DNA of 64,000 bases from Taeniopygia guttata. Its lineage: Eukaryota; Chordata; Aves; Passeriformes; Estrildidae. How positions within the stretch are numbered: the stretch's first letter is position 1; the number at the start of each line of letters is the position of its first letter. The stretch covers positions 11,404,001-11,468,000 of the forward strand of contig NC_133027.1 of the NCBI RefSeq assembly GCF_048771995.1, given 5' to 3'. Below, piece by piece: positions 1 to 7,900 of the stretch. Below the pieces are notes generated by a model, which was not told the origin of the DNA, did no database searches, and saw nothing but the letters and a program-made list of their open reading frames with translations. A program made the translations under genes and the position numbers.

Positions 1-208
1 TTCAAACCCACATCCATGGAGGAATCTGACCTGGCAGGTTTCCCACAAGCCAAAGGGAGTGTTTTTTTGCAAAGGCACCAGGAGCTCAGTGTGGGACAGA
101 GAACTTTGTCAAGAGAAGGGCTGACCTGGCAGCTGGTGGAAGTGGAGAGAACAGGCATGGGTGCACCCACACTGTGAGGGCTGCCCCAAGGGCCCCCCTG
201 GCCATTAA

Positions 209-422
209 CATGACGTGGGCACTGCCCCGTGCAGAGGACGTGTCCCTGCCATATTGCCAACATCAACACTGCTCCAGTGCCATGCAAACACATATGGGCC
301 ATTTGTTCCTTGGCACATGACGTGGGCACTGCCCCGTGCAGAGGACATGTCCCTGCCATATTGCCAACATCAACACTGCTCCAGTGTCATGCAAATACAT
401 ATGGGCCATTTGTTCCTCGGCA
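209..422. repeat. Two-copy tandem duplication, 107-bp period
   Basis: Two adjacent copies begin with CATGACGTGGGCACTGC at 209 and 316. They differ at only about four positions, for example GGACGTGTCC against GGACATGTCC. The near identity suggests a recent local duplication. Short open frames crossing it have no recognisable protein similarity. Bases 1-208 and 423-555 show nothing I can name. Confidence 0.9.
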
Positions 423-555
423 TCTTTTCCCCACTAAAAAAATCGTTCTTCCTTCAGTGAGCCCTACAATTTGCTGGTTGATGTTAGCCATGCAGTAAAT
501 GTGCAGGAATGACAGGCATTCCAATTTAGGGAACTAGTTTTAGTCAGAAGCACTG

Positions 556-1830
556 GTGGCCAAGGTACAGGGTGTGTGGGCTTGGTGCCTGTTCTGCATT
601 CCTCTTGGATACTTTGAGCTACGGGTTATGCACTGCAAGCAAGTTTTGTGTTGCTTTGGGACAGTGTGTGCCCTGTCAAAGGAGTCCTTTTTGTCGCCTG
701 ATGCTGTTAAGGCTGTGGACAAATGCAAGCATCCTTCTCTTTCCCCTGCAATTGTAGGGTGTGCAGGCATGTGCAAGTGTCTTAATTTTGCCTTCTTCTT
801 ATACAGTTGGCTGATTGCTGCAGGTGACCCTTTTTTTCCTCTTTGTCTTGTGTTGCCTTGTAAAAGACAACGGCAACCTGGTTCTGGGGGCAGCACGGTG
901 GTCCGGCCTCTCCAGACCACTCGGGCTAATCGACAAAGACGCTGGCACCAATTTGGTGGACGATCGAAAAGCCTTTATTATCTCATCTCGTGGGTTTAAA
1001 TAGTCTCGGGGGTCTTTGCTACGTCAGAGGGGGGTTGTGGGGTCTCAGGGGTTAGTCGGTAGTGGAAAACTACTGCAACAGGTGTGGTCACATGCTTCTG
1101 GGGTTAATAGATAACGTGGGGCAGGGAGAAGGGGGGAAGGGTCTCTCTTTCCGTCACATCCCGTGATCTTCCGTTCGCCTGTCCCTATCTACCACAGTCT
1201 TGCACAGACTGGGGACGTGTGCAGGTGGGTTCTTTTTCCATTTTTTTCCCTGGCCTGCAGACTTGAGCAGAACAGATCAAATGATGGAGTGAATCCATAG
1301 AGCAGTTGGCAGGGCTTTCTTGTTGGTGTCATCCCACAAAGTTTTTAACGGTCTGACAGGTAAGTAAGAGATTTTTCACTGGGCCGAAACAAAACTGACA
1401 TAATGATGCCATATTTTTGGTAAAGCTCCTGCCAACAGCTTCAGCTCAAAAGGGAGTGTCTCTTGCCCAGCAGGGTGTCTGAAGGCATCCATTTTTTATC
1501 TCTGTGGTTGTAGGATCTGCAGACACATGCACGTGTCCTTTTTTCTTCCTTTTTCTTTTACACTCTGTGGATTTCTGCAGGTGTCCTTTTTTCCCGCCCT
1601 GATTTGCTGTACAACTACAGAACTCATGCAAGTGTCTTTTTGTCTTCCTTTTTTGGCACAGTCTGCAAACTTGTGCAAGCATCCATGCTTTTTCATTTAG
1701 TGGTACGGTCTGGGGACTTTTGCAAGGGTCCATTGTTTTCATCTTTTCACTGCACACTCTGGGCATTCTTGCAAACGGGTGATTTTTCTCTTTCTGTTTC
1801 ATGGTCTGTGGACTGAGCAGTGTTGTTCAA
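556..1830. repeat. Decayed ~47-51-bp tandem array, split by a solo LTR
   Basis: Between about 1487 and 1830 at least six diverged units follow one another. Each has a GTCTGTGGACTTNTGCAAG-like core, then a pyrimidine-rich stretch ending in CACA. Related units lie at about 700-850 and resume at 1197, so the array was interrupted by the LTR at 851-1196. A ~55-bp block around AAATGATGGAG at about 1280 is repeated near 1833, next to the PIM-like pseudogene, suggesting block duplication as well. Open frames on either strand are by-products of the repeat. Unit boundaries are approximate. Confidence 0.65.
851..1196 (-). mobile_element. Solo LTR of the ERV1 family (LTR-A), minus strand
   Basis: This is the reverse complement of the ERV1 LTR at 2850-3195. 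On the + strand it starts TGTTGCC and ends CTACCACA, so it has TG...CA ends in its own orientation. It is flanked by perfect 6-bp direct repeats GTCTTG (845-850 and 1197-1202), the mark of retroviral integration followed by LTR-LTR recombination. The TATTTAA-like promoter box, the AATAAA signal and the TGACGTAG element of the family are all present in reverse. It lies inside the decayed tandem array. Confidence 0.93.
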
Positions 1831-1930
1831 ATGATGGAGCGAGTCTGTAGAGCAGTCGACAGCGCTTCCTCCTTGGCGGCCCTCGCCGTACTGCCGCTGG
1901 CGCTGCCGGGCGGGCATCAGTAGCTGCGTC

Positions 1931-2849
1931 TTGGGCAGCATGGCCGGGCCTCGGCTCCGTCTGTCACGACTCCGGCCCCAACTCCGCTTCCGGCTCCTCT
2001 CGGGGCCCGCGGAGGACACACGTAGCAGGGCCTCACCCCCGCCTCCCTGAGCTGCGCCTTCCCCGGACCAAGCTCAGCCGCTCAGTAGCGCGGCCGCCCG
2101 CCCCGAGCCGCCGCTGCCCCGTTCGGGTGGAGGTGCCCGGCCTGGGCTGCTCGGGGGACATAGCGGGGAGGTCGGGGATTGTTCCCAGCCCCGGCCCGAG
2201 CGCTGACAGCCGCGTCTCGCCCACACGGAAGGCTCAGGAGCCCTGCAGGAGCGATTCCGCTGGGTTACCTGCAGGAGCGCGGTGCCCGGCGCCGTCTACT
2301 CGGGGCTGGCAGGGACGTGCGCGGTGGGGCTGGCAGGGACGGAGCAGGGGGCGGTGGAGGACAGGGAGCAGGGACTCTGCAGGTCAGGATCTGAGCTCAG
2401 CCCGCTGCTCCCACTGGCTCACCGGTGCCCATGGAATGTGTGCCACGGGATCGCATCGATCATTAGGGCGAGCTGGTGAGTGACTTGGGCCGACAGCAGA
2501 AAACAGCAAGGGACAGGCGGGGAAAGCCAAGGCCTGGGAGAGTGGAAACCACCAGGACACCTGGAGGGAGAGCGGGCGTGAGCTCAGTGGAGGGCTCAGA
2601 GCATCCTGGGCTGGGTGAGGGCTTCCTGAGCCTTGAACGGTACCAGCCCTGCTGATGGCCTTGTGGTCTTTTTGCAACCCTACAGAATCTGCATGCTCCT
2701 GGAGATTGAGCTGCAGGACAAGGTGTCCACTGGGTTCCATGGTGTTGTTCAGCTCTTGGATTTGTGGCAGCTCCCTAATAGCTTCTTGCTGGTGATGGAT
2801 CGCCCTGAGCACTCTCAGAACCTCTTTGACTTCCTTCTGCCATGGGGGC
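1931..2849 (+). pseudogene. PIM1-like serine/threonine kinase pseudogene, 5' part
   Basis: Intact PIM proteins are constitutively active cytoplasmic and nuclear Ser/Thr kinases, and PIM1-like copies are greatly multiplied in songbirds. A GC-rich first-exon region leads to kinase residues GAVYSG (glycine loop, decayed) and VPRDRIDH, then an in-frame TAG at 2464-2466. GEL and a GTGAGT donor follow at 2476. After a 210-bp intron an acceptor ends at 2685. The next exon reads LEIELQDKVSTGFHGVVQLL and LFDFL, the region before the kinase hinge and beyond. The copy is cut at 2849 by ERV1 and continues at 14433. The stop codon, lost glycine loop and later frameshift mark it as dead. The first-exon start is approximate. 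Confidence 0.82.
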
Positions 2850-3195
2850 TGTAGTAGTAGGGACAGGCGAACGGAAGATCACGGGATGTGACGGAAAGAG
2901 AGACCCTTCCCCCCCTCTCCCTGCTCCACGTTATCTATTAACCCCAAAAGCATGTGACCACACCTGCCCCAGTAGTTTTCCACTCCCGACTAACCCTTGA
3001 GACCCCACAACTCCCCTCTGACGTAGCAAAGACCCCCAAGACTATTTAAACCCACGAGATGAGATAATAAAGGCTTTCGATCGTCCGCCACGTTGGTGCA
3101 AGCGTCTTTGTCGATAGCCCGAGCGGTCTGGAGAGGCCAGACCGCCGTGCTGCCTCTTAGAACCAGGTCGCCCGCTGTCTTTTACAAAGGCAACA
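2850..3195 (+). mobile_element. ERV1 5' LTR (LTR-A family)
   Basis: This 346-bp LTR runs TGTAGTAG...GGCAACA. It has a TATTTAA box (3043-3049), AATAAA (3066-3071) and a TGACGTAG CRE-like site near 3020. A PBS follows after four bases. It differs from the split ERV1 3' LTR at about nine substitutions and one indel (about 2.6%). The flanking duplication is GGGGC (2845-2849 and 14433-14437). If the usual size is six, one G has been lost from the right copy. Confidence 0.93.
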
Positions 3196-3199
3196 TATT

Positions 3200-3217
3200 T
3201 GGTGCCGAAACCCAGGA
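3200..3217 (+). other. ERV1 primer-binding site, tRNA-Phe type
   Basis: TGGTGCCGAAACCCAGGA lies four bases after the LTR end. It matches the complement of the 3' end of vertebrate tRNA-Phe with one mismatch in 18 (A for G at position 15). Alpharetroviruses normally use tRNA-Trp and betaretroviruses tRNA-Lys, so this primer is unusual for a class II element. The tRNA assignment is from memory of tRNA sequences. Confidence 0.75.
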
Positions 3218-3317
3218 AGATTCGCTCGGGTAACGAGGTACACCTGGACAGGAGCAGCGGCCGGAGCGGTCAGACCGTATCTTGGCACAGGGAGACGTCC
3301 CAGGACCCGCGAGCATC

Positions 3318-4307
3318 ATGGACAGCGTCGCCAAGGTCGTAAGTTTGAATTATAAGCAGTGGAGTATCGAATTTAAGCTCAAGGACTTTTATCTTGCTAT
3401 AGCGAGGCTGCTTGAGCTTGGGGCAACCGAATGCCCAGTGGATGCCATGCATCCGGGAATATGGGAAAAGTGCACAGCCACGCTAGCCGAGGACACAAAA
3501 TCCTCAGGCAGTGGCAAGAGCCTTAAGGCATGGGGCAAAGTAGAAAAAGCCCCGCGCAGGGCAATAGAAGAGCAGGAGACGTGGAGCGCGGCGCGTACGT
3601 GTTTATTAGTTACTCCCAAGCTTGGGGTGGGGGCGGGAACGCAAACTGCCCCTGAGAACGATCTGCCCGGTAGCAGGGACCCGAGGGGGCCCGGCGCGTC
3701 ACCTCCTTCCCCAGATCAGAGCCCAATCCCTGCCGCGGAAATCCCCCGAGAAATCGCCGCTTCCCCACCCGTCCCGCCGCCGCCACCGGCCCGCGATCCG
3801 TTGTCAGAAGTGCAGCAGAGCGCGGAATGTTTTTGGCAAGGGCTGGCGAAAGAAGCCAGAGACGCAGAAACCGCGGCTCGAGAAAACACGTCGGCCATGC
3901 CGCCCCCCCAGCCCTTTGAAAATGGCGCTGGCCACCATGGAGAGGGGTGGGGCGCGGCCGGTCTCGGCGCGAAAACTCGAGAGCCGCGTGATTTCAGGAA
4001 TGCGCATGCGCGGGAGAAAGAGGCGGAGAGCAGCAGAGAGCGCGGAGCCAATCGGCGGCTGCGCTGGGGGCCGCTACCATATAAGGGAGAAACCACCCCC
4101 TGCAGGAGGCGCAGCGAGCCGGGGGGCCGGGAGCGGCGCCAGCCCCGCGGGGAGGAGCGAGCTCGGAGCCGAACAAAAAGGCACCGAGCCCCGGAAGTGC
4201 GCCGGCATTCAACTTCCGACTCGGAGCCTGGCAGCAGCTCCGCCGGCTCGGAGGAGCCGACGGAAGCCGGCCAGAACTCCAAGACAGAGAAAACAGAGCC
4301 AACGTGA
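3318..4307 (+). pseudogene. gag: ERV1 gag remnant, matrix and p10-like part
   Basis: From ATG 3318 the frame starts MDSVAKVV and has a matrix-like region with LKAWGKVEKA and EEQETW. This pattern resembles alpharetroviral MA, which binds membrane and directs Gag assembly. A proline-rich linker and a p10-like stretch (CFWQGLAKEARD) follow. From about 3900 the frame becomes CpG-rich and Arg/Ser-rich and ends at 4307 without any capsid sequence. The frame is open but not a functional Gag. The 3' part may be foreign or simply decayed. Confidence 0.65.
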
Positions 4308-4389
4308 TTTAAGACAAAACCAAGTAAAGTTCTAAGCCGCACCGAAAAGTGGTCACAATACGAACCAACCCAGTTTACCAGCTGGGGAA

Positions 4390-5060
4390 AAATATCCTTT
4401 TGGGGCTGCGGGAGAAAAGGGCGTCTCGCCAAAGAATGCGGGTCCCGGCCCCAGGGGAACGGGACGAGGGAGGGAGCGTGCGGACCGCACGCAGCCTCCT
4501 CCCACCGCAAATACAAGGCGGCTCATCTATGCCAACCCGCAGTGGGGCGGGGAGCCCTCATACTTCATACCCCCGCCAGAGACACAATTGCAGAGTTTCC
4601 AAACACAGCCCGCGGTACCTTCGTACCCACTACCACTGCAGACAGCGCCTGTGCTGTAGGGTCAGCAGGGGACGCCCCAGAACGGGACCCCTGGGTGGCC
4701 CTGGCCATGAAAATAGGGAAAGAGCTCCCGAGGGTGTGGGGGACATGCCGCCTTTATGGCAGTCAGGACCCCCACGTAATAGGGCTCCAGCTTTGGGCAG
4801 ACACAAGAGCAGACTGCCTGATGTTTCCCCAAGCACTGGGGCCCCGACGCTGGCAATGCAAAGACGCCCCCGCAGTGAACGGGGTGGGAGGGCTGTCCCG
4901 AGCTTGAAAAAGCACCCAATTGGTAGCTATAACGCTGCATACAAAGAAAAGGCCAGAACGGACAGTAGCAGTCCACCCTTACATTTTACAAAACTCTCCA
5001 CCCTTGATAGGAAGGGACATCCTTGCTATGTTAGGAGTCAGGATTACGAATTTATAATGA
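4390..5060 (+). pseudogene. ERV1 nucleocapsid and protease remnant
   Basis: About 4395-4445 encodes a zinc-knuckle relic, CGRKGRLAKEC, with H replaced by R. At about 4780-4880 the frame reads ADTRAD then VNGVGG, matching the catalytic DTGAD loop and the flap of a retroviral aspartic protease. The catalytic Gly is Arg, so the enzyme would be dead. GRDILAMLGV near 5010-5040 in another frame matches the protease C-terminus. No reverse transcriptase, RNase H or integrase follows. The capsid and the whole of pol are therefore deleted. Confidence 0.65.
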
Positions 5061-5127
5061 GGGCCACTGCTGCACACCCACTGCTGCCAATCAAACCTGA
5101 CCTTCAGAACAAAACTAATGAAAAGCT

Positions 5128-5672
5128 GTGAGTTTCTGTTTGCAGGACATGCTCGTGAACCATCCCCGTGATGCATATACCCCTGCTCCAGAGAGAGATA
5201 ACAGACCACCAAACCGCCAGACAAAGCCCGAAAATCCCACGGCGGTGAGACCCAGACATGCACAGTGTCTTTGTGCGATTCTGCTATTAGGGCTTGTGGC
5301 CAGAGGGCAAGCTGACCCAGGCCACTACCCTCATCAGCCATTTAAGTGGGTCACGCAACATCTTTCAAGCGACAAGGTGTTCAAAGAGATCACCACAGCA
5401 AACACCCCATCCTTCGTGTTCCACATAGCCAACCTGTTTAGAAGCTACCTTACTAAACCTAAGCGAAACCAAATCGAACCTAACTAACCCCTGTTAGCTT
5501 TACTATGATGTTAAACCCCCCTTTTTCTACGAAGGCATTGCTTTAGACACCCCCTTCAGTTATTACTCACGTTTACCAAACCACCCTTTCCTTAACAAGT
5601 CACAAGTTTGTACCTCACTCCAGTGCCTATATCTACGACTACCTCATTTTATATATGATAAGGGGAGGGGAG
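5128..5672 (+). pseudogene. env: ERV1 env remnant, N-terminal surface-subunit part
   Basis: The frame 5128-5487 carries a hydrophobic signal-like segment (CAILLLGLVARG) followed by a surface-subunit-like sequence (QHLSSDKVFKEITTANTP). It stops at 5485. Similar coding resumes in a shifted frame to about 5660 (YYDVKPPFFYEG). There it runs directly into the polypurine tract AAGGGGAGGGGAGA before the LTR. The rest of SU and all of TM are missing. The assignment rests on position and pattern. Confidence 0.55.
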
Positions 5673-5673
5673 A

Positions 5674-5851
5674 TGTAGTAGTAGGGACAGGCGAATGGAA
5701 GATCACGGGATGTGACGGAAAGAGAGACCCTTCCCCCCTCTCCCTGCTCCACGTTATCTATTAACCCCAAAAGCATGTGACCACACCTGCCCCAGTAGTT
5801 TTCCACTCCCGACTAACTCTTGGGACCCCACAACCCCCCTCTGACGTAGCA
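5674..5851 (+). mobile_element. ERV1 3' LTR, left part (interrupted by ERV2)
   Basis: It starts TGTAGTAGTAGGG right after a polypurine tract and follows the 5' LTR base by base until GTAGCA at 5846-5851. There ERV2 interrupts it. GTAGCA is repeated at 14260-14265 where the LTR resumes. The break falls inside the CRE-like TGACGTAGC element. Confidence 0.95.
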
Positions 5852-6418
5852 TGCGGCTTTCGGGGGTCACTTGCGGCTTTCCCCCGTCCCTCCCCGGCCC
5901 CCCGGGACCCCTCCGGCTAGCTGTCCCCTCAGGGGACCGGGGTTTGCCGCGGTCCCGCTGCACTGGGCTTACCAGACAGCGGCTGGGTTAGCACGGTTCG
6001 AGCGGCTGCGGCACCTCAGTCGCCGCAAGGAGTTGAGATAAAGAGACAAAGAGAGGTCAGTTGTATGCAGTCCAGAAAGATTGTATTGCCTGAACAGTTG
6101 CAGGGACAAAAGACGCTGGGCTACTGCCCAGATACAGTTTTATACAGCAAAATTAAGAGATAAGGTCTAAACAATAGAGACAGTGTTCAGCATGGGCTCA
6201 TCAGAACCACCCCAGGGGTCAGGTCCAATGGGAACTGCTCAGGGGTGGGGAGAAGGGGGTTTACATAAAGATGCTGAAGCGAAACTTTCCCGAAACAATG
6301 GGGCATACATAAATGTATCTTTCCCTCATACCTAAATGTATCTTTTCCTCAGCTTCCAACTCCCCAAGGCCTTTCTAAATCCCTTCCTCCACGATACCAT
6401 GCTAGCGTGATAGCAACA
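5852..6418 (-). mobile_element. ERV2 3' LTR (567 bp, minus strand)
   Basis: This LTR is identical to the copy at 13693-14259 except for two substitutions, near 6015 and 6024. In element orientation it begins TGTTGCTATCACG and ends AAAGCCGCA. TATAAAA lies at 6138-6144 (reverse). No AATAAA is seen, and AATACA downstream of the TATA box is a candidate variant signal. A CpG-rich U5 lies at 5852-5960. It has canonical TG...CA ends. Confidence 0.97.
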
Positions 6419-6432
6419 TCTCCCTCTTTTTT
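6419..6432 (-). other. ERV2 polypurine tract
   Basis: In element orientation AAAAAAGAGGGAGA directly precedes the 3' LTR. This is the expected plus-strand DNA primer site. It is intact. Confidence 0.9.
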
Positions 6433-6479
6433 ACTTAATAAGATGAACGGTGCCTTGGGAGAAGGTAAAACTGCGGTTC

Positions 6480-7835
6480 TCAAACTGCGGTGTCTTTCTG
6501 CTTGTCGTCTTCCCACCAATCGCTCTCCGTGACGGCAGCAGCGATGAGAACAGGTGCGGAAGCCTTAGGCTTCGAGGTGATGACCTTGGAGATTATTTGC
6601 TTAAGAATCCCAAATGCTAATAAAACTAAAAACAGTGCAACTAGAAAGTAAAAGATGTCTTTTAAAAGAGACACTGCCCACCCAGAAAGGTCCCAGTCTT
6701 TGAACAGATCTTTAAACCAATCCTCATTTTCTTGCTTCACACTCCCAATGAGGCTTCTCATTTCCTGAATGGACGAGTGGACACTCTGGCCTTTAGATGA
6801 CAGATTAAAACAGCACAAACCATCAAACTCTTTACATCCATGACCATGTGCCAACAGCAGGAAATCAATAGCTGCCCGATTTTGGAGGGTAGCCTTTCTG
6901 GTTATTTCCTCGTCTTCTAGGAGGTTACTCAGGGCTGTTGATGTTAAATTTGCCTGCTTCGTCACCCAGCATTCCAGATTGCCTAATTCACTCAATGCTT
7001 TTGCTGCCGCAACCCATGGTAAAAACACAGAGACGGCAACTCTTTTGGATTTTGCCCAATGGTAAATTTCTGCATCACAATGTTCATCAAATTGACTTGC
7101 ACTTCGCTTAGTAATTTTTGTCTCACCTTTTGCTCGCCCGATTGGAATTTGGGTCATGTTGGGGGAAGCAAGGGTCAGATGCCCGAAAGTGCATGGACCT
7201 CCAATAAGACGAGAGGGGATTCCAGGGTAAGCTCTGTCCCCACAGATAAGAAACACTCCTTTGTCCAGCTTGCGGGGACGGAAATCAGTGGTGGATGCAG
7301 ATTTCAGCTTATAGACAGCTGTGCACCATTGACCCGCCCTGAATTCTACCTTGTACTGTTTGACTTGCTCATATAATTTTACTTCTTTGGTTGGGGAAAA
7401 ATCAAATTGAATGCAATATTCAGCTTTTGCGGAGCCCAGGAGTTCTAATTCCTGGGGCTCTCCCTCAGCAGAGGGCAAGTCTAGGATCCACTTTTGCCAC
7501 AAAATGAGGGGGTTTTGCACTGGTATTTTCCCTACTCCAGGTATTTTATTTTCGTTCACCTGCTTTTGCAAGCGGACCAGACCGATTGGGAACTCATCTC
7601 CCTTACTTGGAACCCCTACTAAACATGTGGACATCGGATTTTCTGCTGAGGCAGTAGACAAACACATGTGATCTTGTTTCAAGGCTTGGGCGAGTGTGAC
7701 CCACACATTTTTCTTGGGCTGTGGAACAATCCACGCGTCCACCGTGCACGGGTAGATGGCCATTGTCTGGAACCAAACGATGAGCAGGAATGTGGAAATT
7801 GACATTCTGCTAGTCTGAAAGAAAGATAAAATCAT
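6480..7835 (-). CDS. env: ERV2 Env glycoprotein, intact 451-codon frame
   Basis: This encodes the envelope precursor, made from a spliced RNA and displayed on the virion. From ATG 7835 the N-terminus has a hydrophobic signal segment (FLLIVWFQTMAIYPC). A short surface subunit of roughly 240 residues ends near KITKR, a weak cleavage site. The TM subunit has an alanine-rich fusion-peptide-like stretch. An LQNRAAIDFLL immunosuppressive-like segment follows, then CKEFDGLCC (CX6CC, the covalent SU-TM link type). A hydrophobic anchor (FYFLVALFLVLLAFGIL) and a ~40-residue tail end it. The TM resembles alpharetroviral Env. ERV3 env at 20583-21992 is a relative. No stop or frameshift is seen. Confidence 0.9.
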   Translation of the reverse strand: MILSFFQTSRMSISTFLLIVWFQTMAIYPCTVDAWIVPQPKKNVWVTLAQALKQDHMCLSTASAENPMSTCLVGVPSKGDEFPIGLVRLQKQVNENKIPGVGKIPVQNPLILWQKWILDLPSAEGEPQELELLGSAKAEYCIQFDFSPTKEVKLYEQVKQYKVEFRAGQWCTAVYKLKSASTTDFRPRKLDKGVFLICGDRAYPGIPSRLIGGPCTFGHLTLASPNMTQIPIGRAKGETKITKRSASQFDEHCDAEIYHWAKSKRVAVSVFLPWVAAAKALSELGNLECWVTKQANLTSTALSNLLEDEEITRKATLQNRAAIDFLLLAHGHGCKEFDGLCCFNLSSKGQSVHSSIQEMRSLIGSVKQENEDWFKDLFKDWDLSGWAVSLLKDIFYFLVALFLVLLAFGILKQIISKVITSKPKASAPVLIAAAVTESDWWEDDKQKDTAV

Positions 7836-7900
7836 ATAACAAGGTAAACTAACTCTGAAAAAGGTACAATTTGCTCTGCCAGTATAAAGGAAAACAGGGA

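Noticed and set aside
3622-4335. 237-codon Arg-rich open frame overlapping ERV1 gag
   Set aside because: It lies in another frame of CpG-rich DNA where stops are rare, has no recognised domain, and overlaps the gag frame that does show matrix motifs.
3716-4516. 266-codon minus-strand frame across ERV1
   Set aside because: It is a shadow of the same GC-rich block and has no domain or start context.
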